A stretch of DNA of 64,000 nucleotides from Flavobacteriaceae bacterium PS02336. GTDB taxonomy: Bacteria > Bacteroidota > Bacteroidia > Flavobacteriales > Flavobacteriaceae. Below are positions 33,150 through 41,347 of this stretch, one piece after another. The notes under the pieces are model-generated. The model saw only the letters and a list, made by a program, of their open reading frames with translations, searched no databases and was not told the DNA's origin. The position numbers and the translations under genes were made by a program. The stretch spans positions 1-64,000 of the forward strand of contig JASCOF010000006.1 in assembly GCA_029960065.1 (NCBI GenBank), given 5' to 3'. Numbering within the stretch: the first letter of the stretch is position 1; each line of letters begins with the position of its first letter.

Positions 33150-34529
33150 ATGAAAAATACGGAATATGCTATAGTCGATATTGAAACCACAGGAGGAAAT
33201 GCCAGTGGAAGCCGCATTACAGAAATTGCGATCATTATTCATGATGGCAAAAATGTACTGGATCGTTATGAAACGCTTGTAAATCCTGAACAAGATATAC
33301 CTCAATCTATCTTTGGATTAACTGGTATTAATAACGAAATGGTAGCCAATGCACCTATTTTCGATGCTATCTCAGAGAAAGTATTAGAGATGCTTACAGA
33401 TCGTATTTTTGTGGCACACAATGTCAACTTCGATTATTCATTTATTCACCATCAATTAGAACAAGCTGGTTTTAAATGGTCGGCAAAAAAACTTTGTACC
33501 GTTCGTGCAGCGAGAAAAATCAAACCCGGATTAGGTTCTTACAGTTTAGGAAATCTTTGCAATTCCTTAAATATTTGTTTAGAAAACAGACACCGAGCGG
33601 GCGGAGATGCAGATGCAACTGCTCTCTTATTTTCGCTTTTATTAGAATGGGACGACGCTGGAGAAATTGACAAAATGATTAAGAAAACGGCGCAAGACCA
33701 GCGTTTACCTCCTAACCTTCCGCCAGATGATTTCAATAATTTACCCGACAAACCTGGTATTTATTATTTTTATAATCAGGCAAAAAAAGTAATTTATGTA
33801 GGGAAAGCAATTAATGTAAAAAAACGGGTTGCATCGCACTTTAGCGGTAATAATATTAATCCGCAAAGGCAACATTTCTTGCGAGATATTCATGGAATTT
33901 CCTTTGAAATCTGTGGAACTGAGTTAATGGCGCTTTTATTAGAATGTACAGAAATCAAAAAACTATGGCCGACTTACAACAGAGCTTTAAAACGTTTTGA
34001 AGCTAAATTTGGCATTTATCAATATGAAGCTCGAAACGGCTACAAATATTTGGCAATTGGAAAAGTCAGTAAATTTCAAATCTGTATTCATGAATTTAAC
34101 AGCCTGCATGCCGGCATTAATTTATTGCGAAGTCTAGCAGAACAATTTCAAATCGATCATCGTTTTTGCAAATATTCAAGACCCGAAGAAGGCGAGTTTT
34201 TTTATTCTCCTGAAATAAAAGAACTCCCAGATCCTATTCTTCACAACGAACGGGTTGACAATGCAATTGATTATTTACTCAATAACAGACCCAGTTTTGC
34301 TATTATAGATAAAGGAAGGTCGGGAGACGAACGAAGCTGCATCTGGATCGAAAATGGTCGTTTTTACGGAATGGGATATATTCCAAGAGATGTTACAATT
34401 CAAGACCCTGAAGACGTTAAAAGTTATGTTACGTCTTATAAAAGCAATCAATACATCGAGCAGTTAATTTTTACTTATGCCGAAAAACATTCGGGTAAAG
34501 TCTTCTTTAACAAACACTTTCTAAAATAA
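33150..34529 (+). CDS. DnaQ-type exonuclease fused to a GIY-YIG (UvrC/Cho-like) nuclease
   Basis: 459 aa. The N-terminal ~170 residues form a DEDDh exonuclease: ExoI AIVDIETTGG, ExoII AHNVNFDYSF, ExoIII HRAGGDADAT. From ~residue 198 a GIY-YIG domain follows: PGIYYFYNQAKKVIYVGKAI with the Arg in NVKKRVASHF, and a later Glu (LLECTEIKKLWP). The C-terminal ~200 residues have no assigned domain. The layout matches the epsilon-like/UvrC-like fusions of other bacteria. It follows the translesion polymerases, so a role in repair or lesion processing is probable. Not established experimentally for this family. Confidence 0.9.
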   Translation: MKNTEYAIVDIETTGGNASGSRITEIAIIIHDGKNVLDRYETLVNPEQDIPQSIFGLTGINNEMVANAPIFDAISEKVLEMLTDRIFVAHNVNFDYSFIHHQLEQAGFKWSAKKLCTVRAARKIKPGLGSYSLGNLCNSLNICLENRHRAGGDADATALLFSLLLEWDDAGEIDKMIKKTAQDQRLPPNLPPDDFNNLPDKPGIYYFYNQAKKVIYVGKAINVKKRVASHFSGNNINPQRQHFLRDIHGISFEICGTELMALLLECTEIKKLWPTYNRALKRFEAKFGIYQYEARNGYKYLAIGKVSKFQICIHEFNSLHAGINLLRSLAEQFQIDHRFCKYSRPEEGEFFYSPEIKELPDPILHNERVDNAIDYLLNNRPSFAIIDKGRSGDERSCIWIENGRFYGMGYIPRDVTIQDPEDVKSYVTSYKSNQYIEQLIFTYAEKHSGKVFFNKHFLK

Positions 34530-34599
34530 GTATCGAAAACAGTATAATTATATCTGTTTAAAAAGCTGTAAATTTAATGGTACACAAATTAAATCTACT

Positions 34600-35376
34600 A
34601 TGAAAATAGCCACTTATAATGTAAACGGAGTCAACGGACGATTAAATGTACTGCTTCGCTGGCTTGAAGAAGCTGCTCCAGATATAGTCTGTTTACAAGA
34701 ATTAAAAGCACCGCAGGATAATTTTCCGCTTAAAGCAATTAATGATGCTGGTTACAACGCCGTCTGGCACGGACAAAAACAATGGAACGGCGTTGCAATT
34801 CTTGCCCGAAACATGGAGATTGAAGAAGTAACCCGTTCACTCCCTGGAGATAAAGAAGATGTACAAAGCCGTTATCTTGAAGCTTTAATTAACGGAATTG
34901 TCATTGCCTGTCTTTATCTTCCGAACGGAAATCCTGTACCAGGACCAAAGTTTGAGTATAAATTAAAATGGTTCGATCGCTTAACTGAACGTACGGCAAC
35001 GTTATTAAAACTTAAAATTCCTGTAATTATTGTCGGTGATTTTAATGTCATGCCAACAGAACTAGATGTTTATAAACCTGAAAAATGGGTTAACGATGCA
35101 CTTTTTAAGCCCGAAGTCCGAAAAGCTTTTGCAGCTATTGTGGAACAGGGATGGACAGATGCAATTAGGAAATTATATCCTAACGAGACAATTTACACTT
35201 TTTGGGATTATTTCAGAAATGCTTATGAGAGAAATGCAGGACTTAGAATTGATCACTTTTTATTGAGTCCGCAGATAACAAAAATATTAGTTTCAGGAGG
35301 AGTTGACCGCCATGTGAGAGGTTGGGAAAAAACAAGCGATCACGCACCTGTTTGGATTAAAATTGATAAAAAATAA
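34600..35376 (+). CDS. xth: Exodeoxyribonuclease III (AP endonuclease)
   Basis: 258 aa. EEP-fold motifs are complete: MKIATYNVNGVNGRL, CLQELKAP (metal Glu), VGDFNVMPTELDVY (Asp, Asn), GLRIDHFLLSP and the C-terminal TSDHAPVWI (Asp-His). It cleaves abasic sites and removes 3' blocking groups in base-excision repair. Normal length. It is 8 nt from the alkB-like gene, so the two form an operon, consistent with repair of alkylated DNA. Confidence 0.96.
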   Translation: MKIATYNVNGVNGRLNVLLRWLEEAAPDIVCLQELKAPQDNFPLKAINDAGYNAVWHGQKQWNGVAILARNMEIEEVTRSLPGDKEDVQSRYLEALINGIVIACLYLPNGNPVPGPKFEYKLKWFDRLTERTATLLKLKIPVIIVGDFNVMPTELDVYKPEKWVNDALFKPEVRKAFAAIVEQGWTDAIRKLYPNETIYTFWDYFRNAYERNAGLRIDHFLLSPQITKILVSGGVDRHVRGWEKTSDHAPVWIKIDKK

Positions 35377-35384
35377 CTGGAACA

Positions 35385-36011
35385 ATGACACTATTTAGCG
35401 ATACCGAATTATTTACGACCGGACACGCAGGTAAAAAAATATTTGATCTTCCGGACTGCGAGCTAATTCTGATTGATAATTTCTTCAGTAAAGAAGAATC
35501 GGATTCTTTTTATGAAAGAATATTGCGTAAAACCAAATGGAGAGAATACGAAATGGAAGTTTACGATAAAACCTATACCGTTCCCAGAATGATTGCCTGG
35601 TATGAAGATAAAGACAATATAGGAGCCGACCCAAAAGGACCAGACTGGACATATGAATTATTAAAAATCAGAGGCCGCGTAGAGAAAGAAACCCAGCTCG
35701 ATTTTAACAGTCTGCTGTTAAATTTATACCGAAACGGAAAAGACGGCGTAGGCTGGCACAGCGACAGGGAAGACAAATCTGGCAAAGATCCTGTTATTGC
35801 CTCAGTGACTTTTGGAGAAACCCGAATGTTTAAACTTCGTCATAAATTTAGAAAGGATATTCCGTTGGTCGAAATACCGCTTCATCATGGCTCTTTCTTA
35901 CTTATGGCGGGTACTACCAATAGTTTTTGGCAGCATCATGTTCCTAAAACGGCACGTAAAGTTTTGCCTAGAATAAATTTAACATTCAGACAAACACAAC
36001 GTAATACGTAA
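35385..36011 (+). CDS. alkB: AlkB-like 2-oxoglutarate/Fe(II) dioxygenase
   Basis: 208 aa. The iron ligands are GWHSDRE (His, Asp) and the later His in FWQHHVPK. The 2-oxoglutarate-binding Arg is in RKVLPRINLTFRQ. The nucleotide-recognition lid (RMIAWYEDKDN) resembles the ABH2/ABH3-like bacterial group. It oxidatively removes methyl groups from 1-methyladenine and 3-methylcytosine. It closes the repair block that began with the XRE-S24 repressor. Confidence 0.94.
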   Translation: MTLFSDTELFTTGHAGKKIFDLPDCELILIDNFFSKEESDSFYERILRKTKWREYEMEVYDKTYTVPRMIAWYEDKDNIGADPKGPDWTYELLKIRGRVEKETQLDFNSLLLNLYRNGKDGVGWHSDREDKSGKDPVIASVTFGETRMFKLRHKFRKDIPLVEIPLHHGSFLLMAGTTNSFWQHHVPKTARKVLPRINLTFRQTQRNT

Positions 36012-36132
36012 TGTATTAAGAACCAAAAAACAGCTGATTTATTAGCTTCTCATCGATGAGGAAAATTCTGTCGAAAAAAGTTAAAATACTGATTGTATGA
36101 ACGTTTTATTAGGCTGAACCTTCCTTTTTTAC

Positions 36133-36140
36133 TATTTTTG
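36133..36140 (+). promoter_or_regulatory. -7 box TATTTTTG of the DUF1810 gene
   Basis: Perfect TAnnTTTG 28 nt before the start codon; no TTG at the standard distance. The preceding gap also contains the palindrome CTCATCGATGAG (36,049-36,060). Confidence 0.5.
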
Positions 36141-36168
36141 CAACCTTTTTAAAAAATATAATACCGTA

Positions 36169-36630
36169 ATGGCTTATTCAAACAACGATTTAGCGCGCTT
36201 CTTAGATGCGCAGAACAAACTTTATCTTACTGCTCTTTCTGAAATCGGAAAAGGGAAAAAAGAGACACATTGGATGTGGTTTATTTTTCCTCAAATTAAA
36301 GGTTTAGGAAAAAGCGATACAGCAAATCTTTATGCCATTAACGATTTAAAAGAAGCTTCAGATTATTTAGAACATCCAATTTTAGGAAAACATTTAATCG
36401 AAATTTCAGAATTGTTATTAACTTTTAAAATGAAATCTGCTGATGGAATTTTTGGCGATTTAGATGCCCGAAAATTACGTTCTTGCATGACTTTGTTTTC
36501 TTTAGTAGAAAATGCAAATCCGATCTTTCAGGATGTTCTGGAAGCTTTTTTCTCTGGAGAATCAGATTCGCTTACCATATCAATTATTAATTCAACTATA
36601 GAATCATCTCTTGAGCCTGCTATTTTATAA
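36169..36630 (+). CDS. DUF1810 family protein
   Basis: 153 aa. Typical DUF1810 start: DLARFLDAQNKLYLTALSEI, then the hallmark HWMWFIFPQIKGLG, YLEHPILGKHL and FGDLDARKLRSCMTLF. A compact helical cytosolic protein family of unknown function. Monocistronic: it has its own -7 box and a strong terminator 30 nt after the stop. Structural literature has not assigned it a reaction that I can cite. Confidence 0.92.
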   Translation: MAYSNNDLARFLDAQNKLYLTALSEIGKGKKETHWMWFIFPQIKGLGKSDTANLYAINDLKEASDYLEHPILGKHLIEISELLLTFKMKSADGIFGDLDARKLRSCMTLFSLVENANPIFQDVLEAFFSGESDSLTISIINSTIESSLEPAIL

Positions 36631-36659
36631 ATTACAGTCTCATCGATTTTAACATTCTA

Positions 36660-36686
36660 ACACTGCCTAACCGCAGTGTTTTTTTG
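36660..36686 (+). terminator. Terminator after the DUF1810 gene
   Basis: ACACTGC and GCAGTGT form a perfect 7-bp stem around CTAACC, followed by a T-run. Confidence 0.85.
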
Positions 36687-36720
36687 TTTTTAAATCTAAG
36701 CAAGTCAAAATGTAAACCTT

Positions 36721-36728
36721 TATATTTG
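36721..36728 (+). promoter_or_regulatory. -7 box TATATTTG of the four-helix membrane protein gene
   Basis: Perfect TAnnTTTG, 39 nt before the chosen start at 36,768. It sits between the terminator at 36,660 and that start, which argues against the upstream in-frame ATG at 36,684. Confidence 0.55.
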
Positions 36729-36767
36729 TGTAAACTTGATCTTCATTATCCCAAAAAAACCAACATC

Positions 36768-37169
36768 ATGAATGAAAAAATCAAAACCATGCAGATTATT
36801 CATCTTGCAATTTGTGCAGGAACCCTTGCCGCTTATTTCTTTCTAATTGAATTTTCTATGAAGACTTTAGAAATTCCTAACATAGATTCCTCTTCAATTA
36901 TTTATGTATTAATTCCTGTATTGGCGTATGTCTTGAGTACGTTTTTATTTAGATCTCAATTAAAACAAATTGACCCGAAATTAAAATTAGAAGAAAAGAT
37001 GCCTATTTATCAAGCGGCTTCTATTATGCGTTGGGCAGTTTTGGAAGGTGCTGCTTTTCTGATACTATTTTTAAAACCAGACTTCGTACTATTCGGAATC
37101 CTAATTATAATTTATCTTATTTTTTTAAGACCTACCGAAGAACGAATCAATAGCGATTTAAGCTCGTAA
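36768..37169 (+). CDS. Small four-helix membrane protein, unknown function
   Basis: 133 aa from the ATG at 36,768; the frame is open back to 36,684 but that part overlaps the terminator and promoter. Four hydrophobic segments are visible (about residues 8-28, 40-60, 84-103 and 107-125). The short linkers are charged (RSQLKQIDPKLKLEEKMPIY). I do not recognise the family. It stands alone between two terminators. Confidence 0.75.
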   Translation: MNEKIKTMQIIHLAICAGTLAAYFFLIEFSMKTLEIPNIDSSSIIYVLIPVLAYVLSTFLFRSQLKQIDPKLKLEEKMPIYQAASIMRWAVLEGAAFLILFLKPDFVLFGILIIIYLIFLRPTEERINSDLSS

Positions 37170-37246
37170 GATCTACCATTTACTTAGCGAAATCTCACTA
37201 ATTAAAATTCATTTTACGATATATAACATCTTATTTAAATCTACAA

Positions 37247-37279
37247 AAGCTCTAAAACCCCTGTTTTTAGGGCTTTTTT
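37247..37279 (+). terminator. Terminator after the four-helix protein gene
   Basis: AGCTCTAAAA pairs with TTTTTAGGGCT (including G-T pairs) around CCCCTG, followed by TTTTTT. Confidence 0.75.
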
Positions 37280-37335
37280 GTATGTGGCATGTGTATTGTT
37301 TTTTCTTAAGCAATTAACATTAAACCATACAAATC

Positions 37336-38082
37336 ATGAAAAAATCAATATTCATTTTATGCATCCTCTTTTTTAACTACACTGTTTCAAAAGCCTGCGA
37401 TAAATGCGGTACTTATAACAACAGTGATTTTAAGATAAAATCTGCTTCTATAACTCACAAAGCCGATTTGGGAATTACTGTCTGGGACATTAAAGTCGAA
37501 GGAACGGCCGGCAGTACTACACCAAAACCTGTAGGACAGTTAAACGGAGCTCCTGTTTTGGCTTATGTTTTTCCAACAACTTTAAAATCATCTGATATTG
37601 GTTTCGGTCAGGTCGAAGGAATTGTGGCTTTAGGGTTAACCTCGCATCCTGACTTTGAAGACACGCCATTGTGGGATGAAAATCTGGACGGAAATTATCT
37701 TAACGATGGCTTGGTCTGGCATGCACACTGGGTTCTTCTGGTCGAAGACAAACGTGTGGGAGGCGGACTATCTGTTAAAGAATTTACAAAAGGAGATCCA
37801 AACGTAGTACTGCCGCCTACAAATCCTGGAATGGCAATGTATATGGATAGTCCAGGTTTTAATATCGTTACAAAAGGAAATTCTATAAAAGTTATTGTTC
37901 CAGATTTTCGAATCAATAATAAAACCAATTTTAAGTTCGATGCTGTGAGCTGCTATATGGAAGTAAGCACGGGAGCTGGAGGTTCGCATGAAGGCGAAGG
38001 AACTAAACCAATGTTAGGGGTTTACAAGGTTTATACTGTTGCCAGTGGTAATCTTTCGCTCCCTTATTCTGTTAAAAATTAA
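37336..38082 (+). CDS. Secreted protein of unknown function
   Basis: 248 aa. Signal peptide MKKSIFILCILFFNYTVSKA with mature start CDKCGTYN, giving a CxxC pair right after cleavage. The rest is predicted beta-rich. Conspicuous features are WHAHWVLLVEDKRVGGG (a His-x-His next to Trp), FEDTPLWDENLDGNYLND (Asp/Asn-rich, possibly Ca-binding) and a Gly-rich STGAGGSHEGEGTKP segment. Together the Cys pair and His-x-His could form a metal site, but that is speculation. No family recognised. Single gene. Confidence 0.75.
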   Translation: MKKSIFILCILFFNYTVSKACDKCGTYNNSDFKIKSASITHKADLGITVWDIKVEGTAGSTTPKPVGQLNGAPVLAYVFPTTLKSSDIGFGQVEGIVALGLTSHPDFEDTPLWDENLDGNYLNDGLVWHAHWVLLVEDKRVGGGLSVKEFTKGDPNVVLPPTNPGMAMYMDSPGFNIVTKGNSIKVIVPDFRINNKTNFKFDAVSCYMEVSTGAGGSHEGEGTKPMLGVYKVYTVASGNLSLPYSVKN

Positions 38083-38108
38083 AGCTGCAATTAATACATG
38101 TTTTATAA

Positions 38109-38205
38109 GCCCAAAGATTAACAGATTATTTAGGTTTTTAACTAATTCGCGTAGTTAAAATAAATCAGCACAATCCTTCATAATTGGTTTAATCTGCGGG
38201 CTATT
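38109..38205. repeat. Imperfect AGCCCAAAGATTAA...GGTTTAATCTGCGGGCT inverted repeat
   Basis: The outer arms AGCCCAAAGATTAA and TTAATCTGCGGGCT pair imperfectly; the interior holds AACTAATTCGCGTAGTT. It is a degenerate member of the GCCACAGATT design seen at 7798 and 23,385. Confidence 0.55.
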
Positions 38206-38269
38206 TTTTAGTCGATATCTTGCTAGTTTTCCCTACAATGTATTAATTATTTTGGTTAGAATTTGTTTC

Positions 38270-38305
38270 AAAAAAAAGCGCCTTGATTATTTCAAGGCGC
38301 TTTTG
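38270..38305. terminator. Bidirectional terminator between convergent genes
   Basis: GCGCCTTGA at 38,278-38,286 pairs perfectly with TCAAGGCGC at 38,292-38,300, with an A-run before and a T-run after. It serves the secreted-protein gene on the plus strand and the APC gene on the minus strand. Confidence 0.9.
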
Positions 38306-38352
38306 TTATTTATAAAGTTCTTATACTTTATGGGAAAATCTGAAACAAAAAA

Positions 38353-39762
38353 CTATTCTTTAGGTTTTGTTAAATAATAAACAGGAATACCAGTCAGCAT
38401 AATTAGAACTCCCCATCCGCAGGTAGAGAATTTTGTAATCAATAAAGAAATACAAATTGCTGCTGCCGTAATAATATAAAGCATTGGTAAAAACGGATAT
38501 CCAAAAGCCTTGTAAGGTCTTTCGGCATCGGGCATTTTTTTACGCAAAATAAATATTCCATAAATTGTCAAGATGTAGAAAATCAAAACGATAATGATAA
38601 CAAAGTCCAATAAATCACCGTATTTCCCTGTAAGACACAAAGCTGAAGCCCAGATACACTGCGCCCAAAGTGCCCATGCAGGTACACTTGATTCGTTTAA
38701 AACCGCCGCTTTTTTAAAGAACAATCCATCTTTTGCCATTGTGTAATAAACTCTTGCTCCAGCCATAATTAATCCGTTATTGCAGGCAAAAGTCGAGATC
38801 ATAATCATTATGGCTATAATCAGCGTTCCAACATTTCCAAAAATATACTGTGCTGCTACCACTGCAACACGATCAGATTTTGCTGTAGCGATCTCATCAA
38901 AAGGAACAACCGCCAAATACATAATATTCGTTAAAACATAAATTATCGTTACAATAAAAGTTCCAAGAAACAAACTGAAACCAACATTACGCTTCGGATT
39001 TTTAATTTCGCCGGCAATAAAAGTAACACCGTTCCAAGCATCACTTGAAAATAATGATCCTACCATTGCAGCAGAAATTCCGGTAATCAAAGCCGATCCG
39101 CCAATTGGCAGCCAAGAACCGCTTTCTTTGTCAAATGCACGAGTGCTCCATCCATCCGCCCAGTTGGCATCCCAGATAGACGCTTTTGCTCCCAGCGTTA
39201 ATCCAAAAACTACAAGTCCAAGCAAAGACAAAATTTTAATGATTGTCAAAACTGTCTGTAGAATTTTTCCGTTTTTTACACCTCGGCTATTAATAAAAGT
39301 CAATATAATAATGGTAAAAATAGATACCAACTGTGCGGCATTGAGTTTAAACGAGCCTAATTCGTATAATATGTTTTCGTCGCTCAAAGGTTCGTATAAA
39401 TAAGCAGCAAACTTTGCAAAAGCAACTCCAACAGCTGCTATTGTTCCAGTCTGAATTACAGCAAAAAAACTCCAGCCGTACAAAAAGGCTATTAATTTGT
39501 TGTATGCTTCTTTTAAATAAACATACTGTCCGCCAGCTTTAGGAAACATAGCGCTCAATTCGCCATAACTCACTGCGGCGATAATTGTAATTAAACCTGA
39601 GATTAGCCAGATAAGAGTCAGCCATCCTGCCGATCCTACTTGTCGTGCTATATCGGCACTCACGATAAATATACCTGATCCAATCATAGAACCAACTACA
39701 AGCATGGTTCCGTCTAGTAATCCGAGTTCTCTTTTAAAATGTTCTTGGTCGTTTTCTTGCAT
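38353..39762 (-). CDS. APC-superfamily amino acid permease
   Basis: 469 aa with twelve predicted membrane helices. The APC signature in helix 1 is clear (GSMIGSGIFIVSADIARQVG), followed by WLISGLITIIAAVSYGELSAMFPKAG. Helix 6 carries AMVGSLFSSDAWNGVTFIAGEIKNP. It resembles the LAT-like/amino acid exchanger branch (YfnA/SteT type). Substrate unknown. Monocistronic. Confidence 0.93.
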   Translation of the reverse strand: MQENDQEHFKRELGLLDGTMLVVGSMIGSGIFIVSADIARQVGSAGWLTLIWLISGLITIIAAVSYGELSAMFPKAGGQYVYLKEAYNKLIAFLYGWSFFAVIQTGTIAAVGVAFAKFAAYLYEPLSDENILYELGSFKLNAAQLVSIFTIIILTFINSRGVKNGKILQTVLTIIKILSLLGLVVFGLTLGAKASIWDANWADGWSTRAFDKESGSWLPIGGSALITGISAAMVGSLFSSDAWNGVTFIAGEIKNPKRNVGFSLFLGTFIVTIIYVLTNIMYLAVVPFDEIATAKSDRVAVVAAQYIFGNVGTLIIAIMIMISTFACNNGLIMAGARVYYTMAKDGLFFKKAAVLNESSVPAWALWAQCIWASALCLTGKYGDLLDFVIIIVLIFYILTIYGIFILRKKMPDAERPYKAFGYPFLPMLYIITAAAICISLLITKFSTCGWGVLIMLTGIPVYYLTKPKE

Positions 39763-40059
39763 TTTTTATTGGTTTTGGGTTGGTTAAAGATATACTTTTT
39801 TTAGAAACTTCAAATCTTGAAATTCCAAATTCCAATTCGAAGACCAGAGGTCAGTCTTTTGAAAGCTGAATTTCTTTTTTAAACATAAATTATAAAAATA
39901 ATATGGGCGTATCCCGCCGAAAAAGGCGGGTCGGGCTTTCGGCTATATCTTTTACTCCGCTTCTCTTCGTAAAAGGATACCGCCTCTATCCCTTACGCGT
40001 ACTGTTTTCATAAGAAGTTTTCAGGAATTCATTTAAGAATAAAGTTTTACTTTTACCTA
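39763..40059. other. Gap with a CCAAATT phrase and structured repeat copy 3
   Basis: A short phrase AAATTCCAAATTCCAATTCG lies at 39,818-39,837, as at 1041 and 16,240. Structured repeat copy 3 is at 39,905-40,000. Nothing else is recognisable. Confidence 0.6.
39905..40000 (-). repeat. Structured ~88-nt dispersed repeat, copy 3 (diverged, minus strand)
   Basis: Read on the minus strand: AAGGGATAGAGGCGGTATCC, CTTTTACG, a variable loop, GTAAAAGATATAGCCGAAAG, then CCCGACCCGCC. It keeps the GATAGA-GCGG and AAAAGAT elements and the CTTTTAC/GTAAAAG stem, but the outer part has its own CCCGCC/GGCGGG hairpin. Confidence 0.65.
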
Positions 40060-40458
40060 ATGGATCAAAACGAAATGATAATAAATAAAATTGCTCAAGA
40101 CAAAATTGACTTCGATTTGGGTGTTCACTTATTATTAGATAACAAATATTCATTCGAGGAACTTTTTAAAACGCTGCAATTTTATATTTTCAATTCAATT
40201 CCAAACAAAACAAATTACGATTCAGCAGCTTACCAAATAGCAATAAATACAATTCCATTAAAACCAACTTTTACACCAATTGTAATTCTTAAAAGTTTTC
40301 CAGCAAAAATTGCTTTTAGTAAATTAGTTTTTCTTCCTGAAAATGAAAATAAAAAAACAATAATTTCACTGCTTTGGATTTTTAAAATTACTGATACAGA
40401 AAGAAGAAATACGGAATGCAAAAATGGATGCGGCCATTTTTGGCATGAAATTAATTAA
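40060..40458 (+). CDS. DUF5958-like protein
   Basis: 132 aa, soluble. The start (MIINKIAQDKIDFDLGVHLL) and the C-terminal ERRNTECKNGCGHFWHE, with Cys-x3-Cys and His-x2-Trp-His, resemble the DUF5958 family of Bacteroidota as I remember it. The Cys/His cluster might bind metal. Function unknown. It lies just after a structured repeat and has no close operon partner. Confidence 0.65.
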   Translation: MDQNEMIINKIAQDKIDFDLGVHLLLDNKYSFEELFKTLQFYIFNSIPNKTNYDSAAYQIAINTIPLKPTFTPIVILKSFPAKIAFSKLVFLPENENKKTIISLLWIFKITDTERRNTECKNGCGHFWHEIN

Positions 40459-40530
40459 GATAGAATTTTACTTTTTATCATAAAAAGCTCTCCTTACGTC
40501 TTCCCGTAAGTATATACAGTTCCAACTATT

Positions 40531-40538
40531 TATATTTG
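40531..40538 (+). promoter_or_regulatory. -7 box TATATTTG of the two-helix membrane protein gene
   Basis: Perfect TAnnTTTG, 37 nt before the start codon at 40,576; no TTG at the standard distance. A small CTTACG-N6-CGTAAG hairpin precedes it. Confidence 0.5.
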
Positions 40539-40575
40539 GTTGACTAATCACAAAAACCAAATCTAAAAAACACTT

Positions 40576-40914
40576 ATGGAAACAACCAATCCTAATTCGC
40601 TTGAAATTTCAAGTCAGTTTTATAATCATGCTGCTGATTTAATGTTAAACCAAGAAAAATCAGCACATGAAGCCAAAAGTTCTTTAATCTCTCAAGGCCT
40701 AAGTCCAGAAAATGCAGCATTTGTTGTTGAGAATATCGAAGAGCAAATACAAGAATCTAAAAATGAAAGGGCGCGAAAAGATATGATTTATGGAGCCTTA
40801 TGGTTTGCAGGCGGAACGATTTTAACTTTATCCAATATCGGATTTATATTTTGGGGAGCTATACTATTTGGCGGTATCCAATTTTTTAGAGGATTGATGA
40901 ATTTAAATTCATAA
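40576..40914 (+). CDS. Small membrane protein, unknown function
   Basis: 112 aa. A soluble N-terminal helix-rich part (residues 1-70) includes EAKSSLISQGLSPENAAFVV, which looks like a UBA/SHOCT-like three-helix motif. Two membrane segments follow near the C-terminus (MIYGALWFAGGTILTLSNIG and FIFWGAILFGGIQFFRG). The layout resembles DUF308/TM2-like small proteins of Bacteroidota; no firm family. Confidence 0.65.
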   Translation: METTNPNSLEISSQFYNHAADLMLNQEKSAHEAKSSLISQGLSPENAAFVVENIEEQIQESKNERARKDMIYGALWFAGGTILTLSNIGFIFWGAILFGGIQFFRGLMNLNS

Positions 40915-40969
40915 CTTTATTTCAGAATTTTCGCATACAAAAATAACTTTCATTTTAAACTTTAAAGTC

Positions 40970-41314
40970 ATGAAAAAAATCTCTTTCCTTTTTTTATTCT
41001 TTTTCGCCGCACTAAACATGTCTGCACAAGATATTAATGGTGATTGGAAAGGCGTTCTAAAAGTTCCTGGAGCCGAATTAAATCTGGTCCTGCATATTAC
41101 AAAATCTGAAAAAGGATTAACTGCTACTTTAGACAGTCCAGATCAGAAAGCATTTGGAATACCTGCAACTTCAGCATCATTTGAAAATTCAACTCTTAAA
41201 TTTGCAGTAAGCAGCCTTACGATTGAATACGAAGGAGTTCTTGATAAAAATCAAATTATTACAGGAACCTTTAAACAAATGGGACAAGCTATTCCTTTAA
41301 TTTTAAAACGTTAA
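40970..41314 (+). CDS. Secreted stand-alone copy of a Bacteroidota hydrolase N-terminal domain
   Basis: 114 aa. Signal peptide MKKISFLFLFFFAALNMSAQ, then a beta-rich domain: DINGDWKGVLKVPGAELNLV, ATLDSPDQKAFGIPATS and IITGTFKQMGQAIPLILKR. From memory this closely resembles the N-terminal domain that precedes the alpha/beta hydrolase in many Bacteroidota peptidase/esterase proteins. Here the hydrolase part is missing. The stop is clean and the next gene is unrelated. It could be a genuine single-domain protein or the remnant of a deleted hydrolase; I favour a functional domain because no decayed hydrolase follows. Confidence 0.75.
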   Translation: MKKISFLFLFFFAALNMSAQDINGDWKGVLKVPGAELNLVLHITKSEKGLTATLDSPDQKAFGIPATSASFENSTLKFAVSSLTIEYEGVLDKNQIITGTFKQMGQAIPLILKR

Positions 41315-41347
41315 AGTTTTTTTTTAACTTTAATAAAAAACAATGAT

